26,805 nt of DNA from Clostridia bacterium (GTDB lineage: Bacteria; Bacillota; Clostridia; Oscillospirales; CAG-382), in NCBI GenBank assembly GCA_017560285.1, contig JAFYOG010000199.1, forward strand, positions 1-26,805. Direction: 5' to 3'. Positions 1 to 7,278 of the stretch are shown piece by piece. The position numbers and the translations under genes are program-made. The notes beneath the pieces were generated by a model that was given only the letters and a program-made list of their open reading frames with translations, ran no database searches and was not told the DNA's origin. How positions within the stretch are numbered: position 1 is the stretch's first letter; every line of letters begins with the position of its first letter.

Positions 1-96
1 AAGAAGGGATTTATGTTATTAAATACAGCAAACTCCAACGGCCCAATTTATAAAATCCCGTTCCGTACATATCTAAACCACACCCAAACCAAAAAC

Positions 97-122
97 AAAA
101 CCACCCAATCGGGTGGTTTTTT
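97..122. terminator. Bidirectional intrinsic terminator
   Basis: A perfect 10-bp stem (AAAACCACCC, loop AATC, GGGTGGTTTT) ends in six T on the plus strand. On the minus strand it is followed by a T-rich stretch. It lies six bases beyond the stop of the minus-strand MFS gene, so it should end that transcript, and it can also end an unseen plus-strand gene entering from the left edge. Bases 1-96 show no gene I can support. Confidence 0.8.
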
Positions 123-128
123 CTAAAA

Positions 129-1349
129 TTAAGGTTTTTTAATGCTAAGGTTAAGCCCAAACGCCGCAACGGCAAGCCCCAAAAGCAAAACGAAGGGCAC
201 GGTATAGCCGTTAAAGCTGCTTTGCAAGCTGCTGCATGCGGTTGCGATAAACGATGCACAAATAAGGTTGCAGTTCATAATGCTGAAATTAGATGCAAAA
301 TGCTTTTGACCGTAGAACGCCGAGGTAAACGCCGTTACCATTGTGGGGCAGGAACCGTAGGATAAGCCCGTTAGGCAAAGACCTATAACGCAAACCGCCA
401 CCGAAGAGGTTAACACCGAAACCAAGGTTGTGCCCGCCGCTACGATAGTTAAAACCGATGCAATAAGCATTGTCTTTTTTCTGCCCAAAGCATCAAACAG
501 CGCACCGGTAATAATTCTGCCAAGCCCGTTGCATATGGCAAGCACGCCCACAAGCGAGGTTGCCAAGCCCTCTAACGCGCCAACCGAAAGGGCTAAATCG
601 CGGGCAAAGCTTATAACCGAATTGCCCACCGCCGTTGCAAAGGCAAGCAAAGCAAAGGCACGCCAAAAGGTAAACCGCTTTAGCATTTCCTTTGTGCTGT
701 AATCCTGCTGAGCAAAGTTTTCTTCCGATACACCCGCCTTTTTCTTTGGCGCGGGGAAGGCTATATCGGCATCGGGCAGCTTTAAAAACAGGCTTATAAC
801 AGCCAACACCGCAAAAAGTGCAATACCTAAAATAATATAAGTGCCCCGCCAGCCGATATTGCTTTTAAAAAATCCGTCGGCAAGGTTGCCCAAAATAAGC
901 GAGCTTGCGCCGAACCCCATCATAAGACAGCCTGTGCATAAGCCCTTTTTATCGGGGAACCACCTGCTTACGGTGGAAATAATTACGTTGTACGCAATGC
1001 CGATACCAAGCCCCGCCATAAGAGCATAGGTAATATAAAGCAAAATTACGTTATTGCCCTTTAAAGCCCCCGTAAGAGCCATACCGCTGCCCGCCAAAAG
1101 GGCAGAAATAACGGCAGAAGCCTTCACGCCGATTTTGCGCGCCGTAAAGCTTCCCAACAGCCCGCCCAAGCAGAAAAAGCACATTGTAAGCGTAAAGTTA
1201 AGCGAAAGCTGTTGCGCCTGCCAACCGAAATTGCTTGCAAAGGGCGTTTTTAGAATAGACCAAGCATAAATTATGCCTGCAAATAACATAGCCAGCACCG
1301 ATAAGGTTAACAGCAACCAACGGTAGGATGCTTTGTTGCTCTTGTTCAT
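129..1349 (-). CDS. OFA-type MFS transporter (oxalate/formate antiporter-like)
   Basis: A 406-aa integral membrane protein with about 12 hydrophobic segments. The sequence shows the OFA-subgroup pattern: an opening helix with LFAGIIYAWS, a glycine-rich GLGIGIAYNVIIS segment, and the loop RWFPDKKGL before helix 5. The second half repeats the MFS loop GRIITGALFDALGRK. OFA members exchange or import small carboxylates, but the substrate cannot be read from sequence. The ATG is preceded by an AGAGGT ribosome binding site at the right distance. The gene is monocistronic, divergent from the GH172 operon and closed by the hairpin at 97-122. In the 163-bp gap to the next gene I see only weak promoter-like matches. 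Family call is confident; substrate unknown. Confidence 0.88.
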   Translation of the reverse strand: MNKSNKASYRWLLLTLSVLAMLFAGIIYAWSILKTPFASNFGWQAQQLSLNFTLTMCFFCLGGLLGSFTARKIGVKASAVISALLAGSGMALTGALKGNNVILLYITYALMAGLGIGIAYNVIISTVSRWFPDKKGLCTGCLMMGFGASSLILGNLADGFFKSNIGWRGTYIILGIALFAVLAVISLFLKLPDADIAFPAPKKKAGVSEENFAQQDYSTKEMLKRFTFWRAFALLAFATAVGNSVISFARDLALSVGALEGLATSLVGVLAICNGLGRIITGALFDALGRKKTMLIASVLTIVAAGTTLVSVLTSSVAVCVIGLCLTGLSYGSCPTMVTAFTSAFYGQKHFASNFSIMNCNLICASFIATACSSLQSSFNGYTVPFVLLLGLAVAAFGLNLSIKKP

Positions 1350-1512
1350 TTTAGTACCTCTTTAAAAGTATTCGCTATTTACAAATATTAACATATTTTT
1401 TCAAAAAAAGCAAAGCCTTTACGGCAAAAACTTTATTATATTTTAAAAAAATATAGAAAAAACCTTAAATGTATGATAAAATAAGAAAAACCAACAAAAA
1501 AGGGGCTTAAAA

Positions 1513-2565
1513 ATGCTTTCTAACCTTACTACCAAAAAGAATATCAAATCCTTTTCTATCTCGCCCGAGAACCTTACCGGCGAAAAAGGCGGCGGCGGCA
1601 GGGCAGTGGTGGGCAGTGCCTCCGAAGCCTCCCGCGAGCTTGGCGTAGGCTGGAAGGTTAACCCCTACCTAAAGGTAGATGCATTCTCTACCGTAACCCT
1701 TGCAGATTATAAGGGTCAGGGCGCAATAAAGCATATTTGGCTAACCGATTGTGCCTATGCAAGCCGTCAGCTTATTTTAAGAATATATTTCGACGGTCAG
1801 AAAAACCCCGCCGTAGAAGCGCCCGTTTCTGATTTTTTCTGTAATGCCGATTATAAAGAATTCCGCCAGCTAACCAGCCTTGCAATGTGCATAAACCCCG
1901 CAAAAGGGCTTAACTGCTATTTCGAAATGCCCTTCTTTAAGGGCTTTAGGGTAGAGGTTCAAAACCTTGGGGGCGAATGTAATATTTATTACCAAATCGA
2001 TTGCGAGGAAAAGGAATTACCCCCCGAAAGTCTGTATTTCCACGCCCAGTTCCGCCGTGTTAACCCGTTGCCCTATATGCAGCCCTACGTTATTTTAGAT
2101 AACATCAAGGGCAAGGGCCATTACGTAGGCACCTATATGAACTGGGGTGTAAAAAATAACGGCTGGTGGGGCGAAGGCGAAATAAAGTTCTATATCGACG
2201 GCGATACCGATTTCCCCACAATCTGCGGCACCGGCACCGAGGATTACTTCTGCGGCGCCTATAACTTCGACGTAAACGGTAAATATACCGAGTTTTGCAC
2301 CCCCTATGCGGGTATGCATAAGGTAAGCTCCACCGACGGCTTATATAAATCCCAAAGGTATTTTAATCTTTACCGTTGGCATATTACCGACCCGATTTAT
2401 TTCGACCAAGACCTAAAGGTAACTATCCAAGCACTTGGCTGGCGCAGCGGCAACCGTTATTTGCCCTTGCAGGACGATATTTCTTCGGTGGCTTATTGGT
2501 ATTCCGATAATTTAGAGGATGCTTACCCCAAATTCCCCGATTATAACGAACTTGAAATTATTTAA
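1513..2565 (+). CDS. GH172 family glycosidase (DUF2961)
   Basis: A 350-aa protein without a signal peptide, so probably cytoplasmic. It matches the DUF2961/GH172 jelly-roll family, whose characterised members act on fructofuranosides (difructose anhydrides) and arabinofuranosides. Visible family motifs are GVGWKVNPYLKV (44-55), the W-GEGE-KFYIDGD block (219-231), GTGTEDYF (239-246) and YRWHI (287-291). The glutamates in GEGE (221/223) and GTED (243) are plausible catalytic acids. Length is typical of the short, single-domain members. It opens an operon: the transporter starts 11 bp after its stop, and the dehydrogenase overlaps the transporter. This suggests an intracellular sugar-cleaving step linked to uptake and redox chemistry. 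The true substrate is unknown. Confidence 0.87.
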   Translation: MLSNLTTKKNIKSFSISPENLTGEKGGGGRAVVGSASEASRELGVGWKVNPYLKVDAFSTVTLADYKGQGAIKHIWLTDCAYASRQLILRIYFDGQKNPAVEAPVSDFFCNADYKEFRQLTSLAMCINPAKGLNCYFEMPFFKGFRVEVQNLGGECNIYYQIDCEEKELPPESLYFHAQFRRVNPLPYMQPYVILDNIKGKGHYVGTYMNWGVKNNGWWGEGEIKFYIDGDTDFPTICGTGTEDYFCGAYNFDVNGKYTEFCTPYAGMHKVSSTDGLYKSQRYFNLYRWHITDPIYFDQDLKVTIQALGWRSGNRYLPLQDDISSVAYWYSDNLEDAYPKFPDYNELEII

Positions 2566-2576
2566 AAGAGATTTTT

Positions 2577-3323
2577 ATGGCTTCTGTAATAAACAAAATC
2601 AAAAAGGAATATGCCGAAATAAAAATATTGCTTAGGTCTATCCCCGCAACGGTGGTTGCCTTGTTTGTTGTAAGCGTTGTATGTATGAATCTTTTGGCAA
2701 ACAAAACCCTGCTGCAGTTAGATTGGATAGCCCTTGACGGCGGTATACTTATATCCTGGCTTTCATTTATGTGTATGGATATAATAACCAAGCACTTCGG
2801 GCCAAAAGCGTCAAACTGCGTTTCGGTTCTTGCTGTGGCAATAAATTTGCTTACCTGCCTAATCTTCTTCGTTTCAAGCATTATCCCGTCCAACGCTGCA
2901 GATTTTTCTGCCTTCGATAACATATTCGGCGGCACTTGGTTTATTTTGCTTGGCAGTACGGTGGCGTTTTTGGCATCGGCGGCAATAAATAATTGCCTAA
3001 ATTGGATAATAGGAAAAAGCTTTAAATCCAACCCCGACGGCAAGCTTGCCTACGTTACAAGCACCTATATTTCCACCTTTGCAGGGCAGTTTTTAGATAA
3101 TTTAATATTCTCGGTTATAGTATTTATGTTCTTTGCGCCCATTTATTGGGACGGCTTCTGCTGGACGTTTACCCAGTGCTGTATGTGCGCGTTAACCGGC
3201 GCAATAGCCGAGCTTTTAATGCAAATTCTGTTTTCGCCCATCGGTTACCGTATTACCCAAAAATGGAAAAAGGAAAACGTGGGCAAAAGCTATTTCGATT
3301 TTATCGGGAGAAAAATAAAATGA
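2577..3323 (+). CDS. VUT family (YhhQ/DUF165-like) membrane transporter
   Basis: A 248-aa protein with about six hydrophobic segments. The VUT hallmark is the amphipathic stretch after helix 2, MDIITKHFGPKAS (about 63-75), comparable to the TD-x(5)-G signature of YhhQ. Helix-rich segments follow, ending near SPIGYRI. Characterised relatives import queuosine precursors (preQ0/preQ1). No queuosine gene is visible here, and the gene sits between a GH172 enzyme and a dehydrogenase, so the substrate could differ. The ATG at 2577 follows an AAGAGA ribosome binding site, and the stop overlaps the next start (ATGA), which implies translational coupling. Family call is firm; substrate is open. Confidence 0.82.
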   Translation: MASVINKIKKEYAEIKILLRSIPATVVALFVVSVVCMNLLANKTLLQLDWIALDGGILISWLSFMCMDIITKHFGPKASNCVSVLAVAINLLTCLIFFVSSIIPSNAADFSAFDNIFGGTWFILLGSTVAFLASAAINNCLNWIIGKSFKSNPDGKLAYVTSTYISTFAGQFLDNLIFSVIVFMFFAPIYWDGFCWTFTQCCMCALTGAIAELLMQILFSPIGYRITQKWKKENVGKSYFDFIGRKIK

Positions 3324-3973
3324 AGGTTTTAATCACCGGCACAACCCAAGGCATAGGCAAAGCCATTGCCGAGCTTTTTCTTAACAACAACCACACCGTT
3401 TTCGGTATCGATAGGTTGGGCGCATCTGTTTCCCACCAAAACTATACCCATTTTGTTTGCGATATCCGCAACACAGCACAGCTTCCCGACTTAAGGGATA
3501 TAGATATCTTAATAAACAACGCAGGCACCCAAAACGAAGAGGATATAGATATAAACCTAAAAGCCCTAATAGAGGTTACCGAAAAATACGGCGTTCAAAG
3601 CAACATAAAATCTATCCTAAACATCGGCTCTGCCAGCGGCCACACAGGGGCAGAGTTTCCTATGTATGCCGCAAGCAAGGGCGGGGTTTTGGCTTATACC
3701 AAAAACGTGGCAATGCGTGTTGCCCCCTTTGGCGCAACCTGCAACAGCTTAGACCCCGGCGGGGTTCTTACACCGCTAAACGATTGCGTTATTAACGATA
3801 AAGCCCTTTGGGCAGAGATAATGAACGAAACACCCCTAAAGCGTTGGGCAACCACCCAAGAGATTGCTGAATGGGCATATTTCCTTACCGTTACCAATAA
3901 ATTCTGCACAGGTCAGAATATTTTGGTAGATGGTGGCGAATCTGTCAACTTTAACTTTGTTTGGAAGGAATAA
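3320..3973 (+). CDS. SDR family NAD(P)-dependent oxidoreductase
   Basis: A compact classical short-chain dehydrogenase of 217 aa. It has the Rossmann motif TGTTQGIG (6-13), an acidic residue after strand 2 (D31, which usually favours NAD over NADP), NNAG (66-69), catalytic Ser around 104-106, Y116-x3-K120 and the post-catalytic DPGGVLTPL. The start was set at 3320 because this ATG overlaps the transporter stop by four bases and begins the Rossmann strand directly. An in-frame ATG at 3146 would add 58 residues that merely translate the transporter gene in another frame. As the last gene of the operon it may oxidise or reduce a sugar-derived product of the GH172 enzyme; this is inference. Confidence 0.9.
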   Translation: MKVLITGTTQGIGKAIAELFLNNNHTVFGIDRLGASVSHQNYTHFVCDIRNTAQLPDLRDIDILINNAGTQNEEDIDINLKALIEVTEKYGVQSNIKSILNIGSASGHTGAEFPMYAASKGGVLAYTKNVAMRVAPFGATCNSLDPGGVLTPLNDCVINDKALWAEIMNETPLKRWATTQEIAEWAYFLTVTNKFCTGQNILVDGGESVNFNFVWKE

Positions 3974-3989
3974 ATTGTACAAATTGCCG

Positions 3990-4017
3990 TTGAATTTACA
4001 ATAAAATGTGGTATAAT
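3990..4017 (+). promoter_or_regulatory. Sigma-A promoter for the 76-aa peptide gene
   Basis: TTGAAT at 3990-3995, a 16-bp spacer and a perfect TATAAT at 4012-4017 with an extended TGG just before it. The start codon is 52 bp downstream. No terminator was seen between the dehydrogenase stop and this promoter, so read-through from the operon is also possible. Confidence 0.65.
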
Positions 4018-4069
4018 GTGGTTACAGTACTACAAATTGTGGTAAATTTATTTTTAAGAGATACGTCTT

Positions 4070-4300
4070 ATGAGCAAATTTATTTCTATACTTTGTATAT
4101 TTTTGGTGTTGGCAATAGCAACGGGCGTAATGTCCCTTACCGCTTTTGCAGATGACGCTACCCCCGAAACCGCCACTGCCGATACCACCGGCGATAACGT
4201 TTCCCCCGGCGATTCCGCCAACCAAACAATGTGGATGGTGTTAATCATTCTTTCGGTTTTGGTTATCGGCGTTTGCGCCACCCAAAGAAGGTTCGATTAA
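4070..4300 (+). CDS. Small secreted, C-terminally anchored membrane peptide
   Basis: 76 aa. A signal peptide (about 1-26, cleavage likely after AFA) is followed by a short Ala/Thr/Asp-rich stretch of roughly 27 residues. Then comes VSPGDSANQT, a hydrophobic helix (about 54-70) and a short QRRFD tail. After processing, only a tiny acidic segment would stand outside the membrane. The ATG follows AAGAGA at a normal distance, and the gene has its own promoter and a perfect 12-bp terminator, so expression is credible. I do not recognise a family. The V-x-PGD plus helix plus RR ending resembles that of the cohesin-like protein at 14779-16602. It could be a remnant of a larger anchored protein, a stress peptide or a regulatory peptide. 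Confidence 0.7.
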   Translation: MSKFISILCIFLVLAIATGVMSLTAFADDATPETATADTTGDNVSPGDSANQTMWMVLIILSVLVIGVCATQRRFD

Positions 4301-4305
4301 TTTTT

Positions 4306-4335
4306 AAAGGCTTAAGGTTAACCCTTAAGCCTTTT
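4306..4335 (+). terminator. Intrinsic terminator of the small-peptide gene
   Basis: A perfect 12-bp stem (AAAGGCTTAAGG at 4306-4317 with CCTTAAGCCTTT at 4323-4334) and a 5-base loop end in TTTT, five bases after the stop codon. Confidence 0.8.
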
Positions 4336-4387
4336 AGTTTGCAGACAAAGTCTGCAAACTGAACCTGACCAAGAGAAACGAAGTTAT

Positions 4388-4447
4388 TTTTAAAGAAAAA
4401 CGAGCGTAGGCGTAGTAGCCTACGGCAGTCGAAGTTTTTCTTTAAAA
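4388..4447. repeat. Long imperfect palindrome, REP/MITE-like hairpin
   Basis: TTTTAAAGAAAAAC (4388-4401) pairs perfectly with GTTTTTCTTTAAAA (4434-4447). Nested inside, CGTAGGC (4405-4411) pairs with GCCTACG (4418-4424) around a 6-base loop, with unequal bulges of 3 and 9 bases. This two-tier structure is too large and bulged for an ordinary terminator and resembles repetitive extragenic palindromes. Whether it recurs in the genome cannot be seen from this window. Confidence 0.55.
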
Positions 4448-4490
4448 CCCTTGAAAATACAATAAAATTAAAATCCCTTATATAAAAAAG

Positions 4491-4527
4491 AAATCGAGCC
4501 TCAAATTAAAAATGAAGCTCGATTTTT
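4491..4527. terminator. Terminator-like hairpin in the gene-free region
   Basis: AAATCGAGC (4491-4499) pairs with GCTCGATTT (4517-4525), and TCA/TGA extend the stem after one mismatch. A T run on the right and an A run on the left make it usable in both directions. It is separated from the nearest upstream gene by the earlier terminator, so it probably serves as insulation or belongs to the repeat block. Confidence 0.5.
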
Positions 4528-4641
4528 ATAATATTTCCTTTCAAGGGTGTAAAGAACGAGTTTGTCTTCGGTCTGGGGTTTAAGGTTAACCCTTAAGCCT
4601 TTTATTGTTGCAAATTTAATTTTAGGGTGCTTAAATATGTG

Positions 4642-4670
4642 TTGCAAAAAACGGCGATCCATGTTATACT
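4642..4670 (+). promoter_or_regulatory. Sigma-A promoter of the CotH-VTC-DUF4956 operon
   Basis: TTGCAA at 4642-4647, a 17-bp spacer and TATACT at 4665-4670 with an extended TGT. The GTG start of the first gene is 55 bp downstream. No other promoter was seen inside the operon. Confidence 0.65.
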
Positions 4671-4724
4671 AAAAATATACAATAGAAATATTCTTTATAT
4701 TGTTGTCAAAAAGGTGGATAAGAC

Positions 4725-6590
4725 GTGAAGCTTAAAATTATATCGGTTATGATTGCCGTTTTTATGTTTATAAGCGTTCTTGGTAATTTTTACGTAGATG
4801 CTACCAATAGTATTTCTTCGGTGAGAGTTATCATCAACACGGAAAATGGCGTTGAAGATATATCTTTATACGAAAAAAATAATATTTATTATGCGTTTTT
4901 GCCGTCATATGTCGACGTTAACAAGGTCCATTTAGAAAGCAGTTTGGGCTATTCTGTATATATTAACGATGTTAACTGTAACGGTTGCGATACTGTTGCT
5001 TTAGAAAAAGATAAGGAATACATCCTAACTTTAAAGAATATATTGGGGATTAGTGTTTCTCAGTGTACGTTCGTTATCAAACAGTCCCAAAACATTCCCG
5101 CTTTATCTATACATCTTGCCGATGGCACAATCGACGATATAAACAAGAATGTAAATATACAAAAAAGCGGTATAGTAAGTTTAATCACCGCCGATTCGGC
5201 TATAGATTACAGTGGTGCCTTTGCTGTGATGGAGGGCAGAGGTAATTCCTCTTGGGGACAAGCAAAAAAACCTTATAATTTAAAATTTAACAAAGCAGTC
5301 AGCTTGTTAGGCATGAATTCTTCTTTTAATTGGGTGTTGGTTGCCAACGCTATGGATGAATCTGGTATCAGAAACAAAATTGTTTATGATACCGCTTTAA
5401 ATGCAGGCCTGGAAAATTCTGTGGAATCCCGTTATGTAGATTTATATGTAGACGGAGAATATTTGGGATTGTATTTGCTGGCAGAGCGTATTGAGGTTAG
5501 TGAGAGTAGAATTAATATTACCGATCTTTATTCCCAAACACAACGTTTAAATCAATACCGTTTGGATACTTATGGTAAAGTTAATTCTACTGTAAACGGT
5601 GTTTTTCAAAAAGCATTTGCAATTCCTAATAACCCGAGTGATATAACCGGAGGTTATTTGCTTGAATTCGAACTATCAGGGCGTGTAGAACAAGAGCATA
5701 ATTTGTTTAAAACTATTTCCGGTCAGAATATTACTGTAAAATCTCCTAAAAATGCATCCGTAAGCCAAATGGGATATATCAGTTCATTCGCACAGCAATT
5801 AGAAAATAGTTTGGGGACTGACGAAATATTTAATTTTATCGATGCGACATCTTGGGCGAGATATTATTTAATACAGGAATTCTTTGCAAATTGCAGTCGT
5901 ACCAGCTTTTTCTTCTATAAGGATAAAGATAGCGTTGACGGAAAGCTATATGCCGGTCCCATTTGGGATTTTGATTTAAGCATTGGAACCAATTACGGAA
6001 GTCCAAACACCAATCCTTTATATTTTTATATAAATAATTGGGGTTGGTTTAAAGAGCTTTGGAACAATCCGTCTTTTTATAGCATAATAGTAAGCGAATA
6101 CAAAAATACACTTCGACCTATTTTTGCCGATATTGTCCAAACAACTGCCGCAACCTATTCGGATACAATAAAAGCGTCTTATGAAATGAACGAATTGCGG
6201 TGGGAGGATGACCAATACAATTGGTGGGTTAACCGATACGAAACCCAATCCCAACACGTGGAATATATCGAAAATTATTTGCAAATTCGTTTATCAATGT
6301 TTGACGATATATTCTTAAACAATATCTCTCACGAAACAATTCTGGAAAACAATTCTAACGAGGATATCCCACCTGACGATAGCACGAATTCATCTCTTAA
6401 TCCCGAAAACTCGCAGCATCAGACAACATCAGGCGGAATAGTAAACAAAGTCAAAACACTGTTGCGTAAGGCATATAACAATCTAAATATTATAATTGTG
6501 GGTGTTATGGTTTTGGTAGTACTTATTGCCGTTTCCGCAGATTGCATTCCTGCGATAAAAAGGAGGTTCCGCCGTGGAAAAAGCAAATAA
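4725..6590 (+). CDS. CotH kinase-like surface protein, membrane anchored
   Basis: A 621-aa protein with an N-terminal signal or anchor helix (about 5-22), a beta-rich region (about 30-120, possibly Ig-like), a CotH domain (about 125-530), a Ser/Asn/Asp-rich linker (540-570) and a C-terminal transmembrane helix (588-604) followed by KRRFRRGKSK. The kinase-like domain therefore faces outward. CotH hallmarks are GRGNSSWG (171-178), the KPYNLKF strand, LAER (252-255) and GPIWDFDLSIG (411-421), whose aspartates sit where the family's metal- and ATP-binding acids are expected. Bacillus subtilis CotH phosphorylates spore-coat proteins; whether this one does is unknown. The GTG start follows AAAGGTGG. 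The gene is visibly more AT-rich than flanking genes. It overlaps the VTC gene by 17 bp. Confidence 0.85.
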   Translation: MKLKIISVMIAVFMFISVLGNFYVDATNSISSVRVIINTENGVEDISLYEKNNIYYAFLPSYVDVNKVHLESSLGYSVYINDVNCNGCDTVALEKDKEYILTLKNILGISVSQCTFVIKQSQNIPALSIHLADGTIDDINKNVNIQKSGIVSLITADSAIDYSGAFAVMEGRGNSSWGQAKKPYNLKFNKAVSLLGMNSSFNWVLVANAMDESGIRNKIVYDTALNAGLENSVESRYVDLYVDGEYLGLYLLAERIEVSESRINITDLYSQTQRLNQYRLDTYGKVNSTVNGVFQKAFAIPNNPSDITGGYLLEFELSGRVEQEHNLFKTISGQNITVKSPKNASVSQMGYISSFAQQLENSLGTDEIFNFIDATSWARYYLIQEFFANCSRTSFFFYKDKDSVDGKLYAGPIWDFDLSIGTNYGSPNTNPLYFYINNWGWFKELWNNPSFYSIIVSEYKNTLRPIFADIVQTTAATYSDTIKASYEMNELRWEDDQYNWWVNRYETQSQHVEYIENYLQIRLSMFDDIFLNNISHETILENNSNEDIPPDDSTNSSLNPENSQHQTTSGGIVNKVKTLLRKAYNNLNIIIVGVMVLVVLIAVSADCIPAIKRRFRRGKSK

Positions 6591-7278
6591 TTTTCGCCAC
6601 GAGTTTAAGTATAGGTGCGATATAAGGGATATTGAGATAGTAAAAAACCGTATAAAACACCTGTTGCAGTTAGACCCCCATACCAAAGACGGAACCTACG
6701 AAATACGTAGTATGTATTTCGATAACTGCTTTAACCGTTGCTATTTTGAAAACGAAATGGGCACCGATTCCCGCGAGAAATTCCGTATAAGAATTTACAA
6801 CGGAAGCAGCGAAAATATATTTTTGGAATGCAAACGCAAGGAACACGGAAAAACCCATAAAACCTCTGCAAGGTTAACTTTGGAACAATTTAATAATATA
6901 TTAAATAACCAATCCCTATATATAAGCGAAGATCAACCCGCACTGTTAAATAAGTTCATCTGCTTAATTAAAACACAAATGTACCGCCCTGCGGTTATAG
7001 TGGGCTATGAACGTATTCCGTATATTTATAAATGCGGCAACGTAAGAGTTACAGTGGATATGAACATTCGGGCGTCCCGTTGCTTTGATAAGTTCTTCGA
7101 AAAAGATATTCCTTGGCAACCTATCCTTCCAAAGGGTGAACACCTTGTAGAAGTTAAATACGATGAATTGCTTCCCGATTTTATAAAAAATAATCTGGAA
7201 ATGATAGGATTAAGAAGAACAACCTTTTCAAAATATTATTTGTGCAGAAGATTTTCTGCAGGAGGTTTATTAATATGA
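6574..7278 (+). CDS. VTC domain protein (polyphosphate polymerase-like)
   Basis: A 234-aa protein that is almost entirely one VTC/CYTH-like tunnel domain; no membrane helix or signal is seen, so it is cytoplasmic. Charged tunnel residues appear where the family has them: HEFKY (9-13), IRSMYFDN (44-51), the REKFRIRIY strand (67-75), ECKRK (85-89), YERIPY (145-150), RVTVDMNIR (158-166), VEVKYDE (192-198) and the closing FSKYYLC. Yeast Vtc4 builds polyphosphate from ATP with this fold; product and substrate here are unproven. The GTG start at 6574 is supported by a consensus AGGAGG seven bases upstream, inside the CotH coding end. The stop overlaps the DUF4956 ATG (ATGA). Such coupling argues for a stoichiometric complex. 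Confidence 0.87.
   Translation: MEKANNFRHEFKYRCDIRDIEIVKNRIKHLLQLDPHTKDGTYEIRSMYFDNCFNRCYFENEMGTDSREKFRIRIYNGSSENIFLECKRKEHGKTHKTSARLTLEQFNNILNNQSLYISEDQPALLNKFICLIKTQMYRPAVIVGYERIPYIYKCGNVRVTVDMNIRASRCFDKFFEKDIPWQPILPKGEHLVEVKYDELLPDFIKNNLEMIGLRRTTFSKYYLCRRFSAGGLLI

Larger units (their letters stand above)
4312..4604. repeat. Direct-repeat-flanked block of nested inverted repeats
   Basis: The region 4301-4724 holds no gene I can support. A 25-bp stretch at 4312-4336 recurs exactly at 4580-4604. The first copy is most of the upstream terminator; the second lacks the left stem arm. Between them are a perfect 11-bp hairpin (4336-4360, loop AAA), a long hairpin (4388-4447: 14-bp perfect outer stem, 7-bp inner stem) and a terminator-like hairpin (4491-4527). 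A 9-bp inverted pair (CCCTTGAAA 4448-4456, TTTCAAGGG 4539-4547) encloses the third. This looks like a small dispersed intergenic element or a chain of them, with no transposase or coding content. Confidence 0.6.

Noticed and set aside
2566..2576. preQ1 riboswitch ahead of the VUT gene
   Set aside because: Only 11 bp separate it from the upstream gene and there is no room for an aptamer.
3146..3319. N-terminal extension of the short-chain dehydrogenase
   Set aside because: The added residues are a second-frame reading of the transporter gene, and the ATG at 3320 has the right overlap and begins the Rossmann motif.
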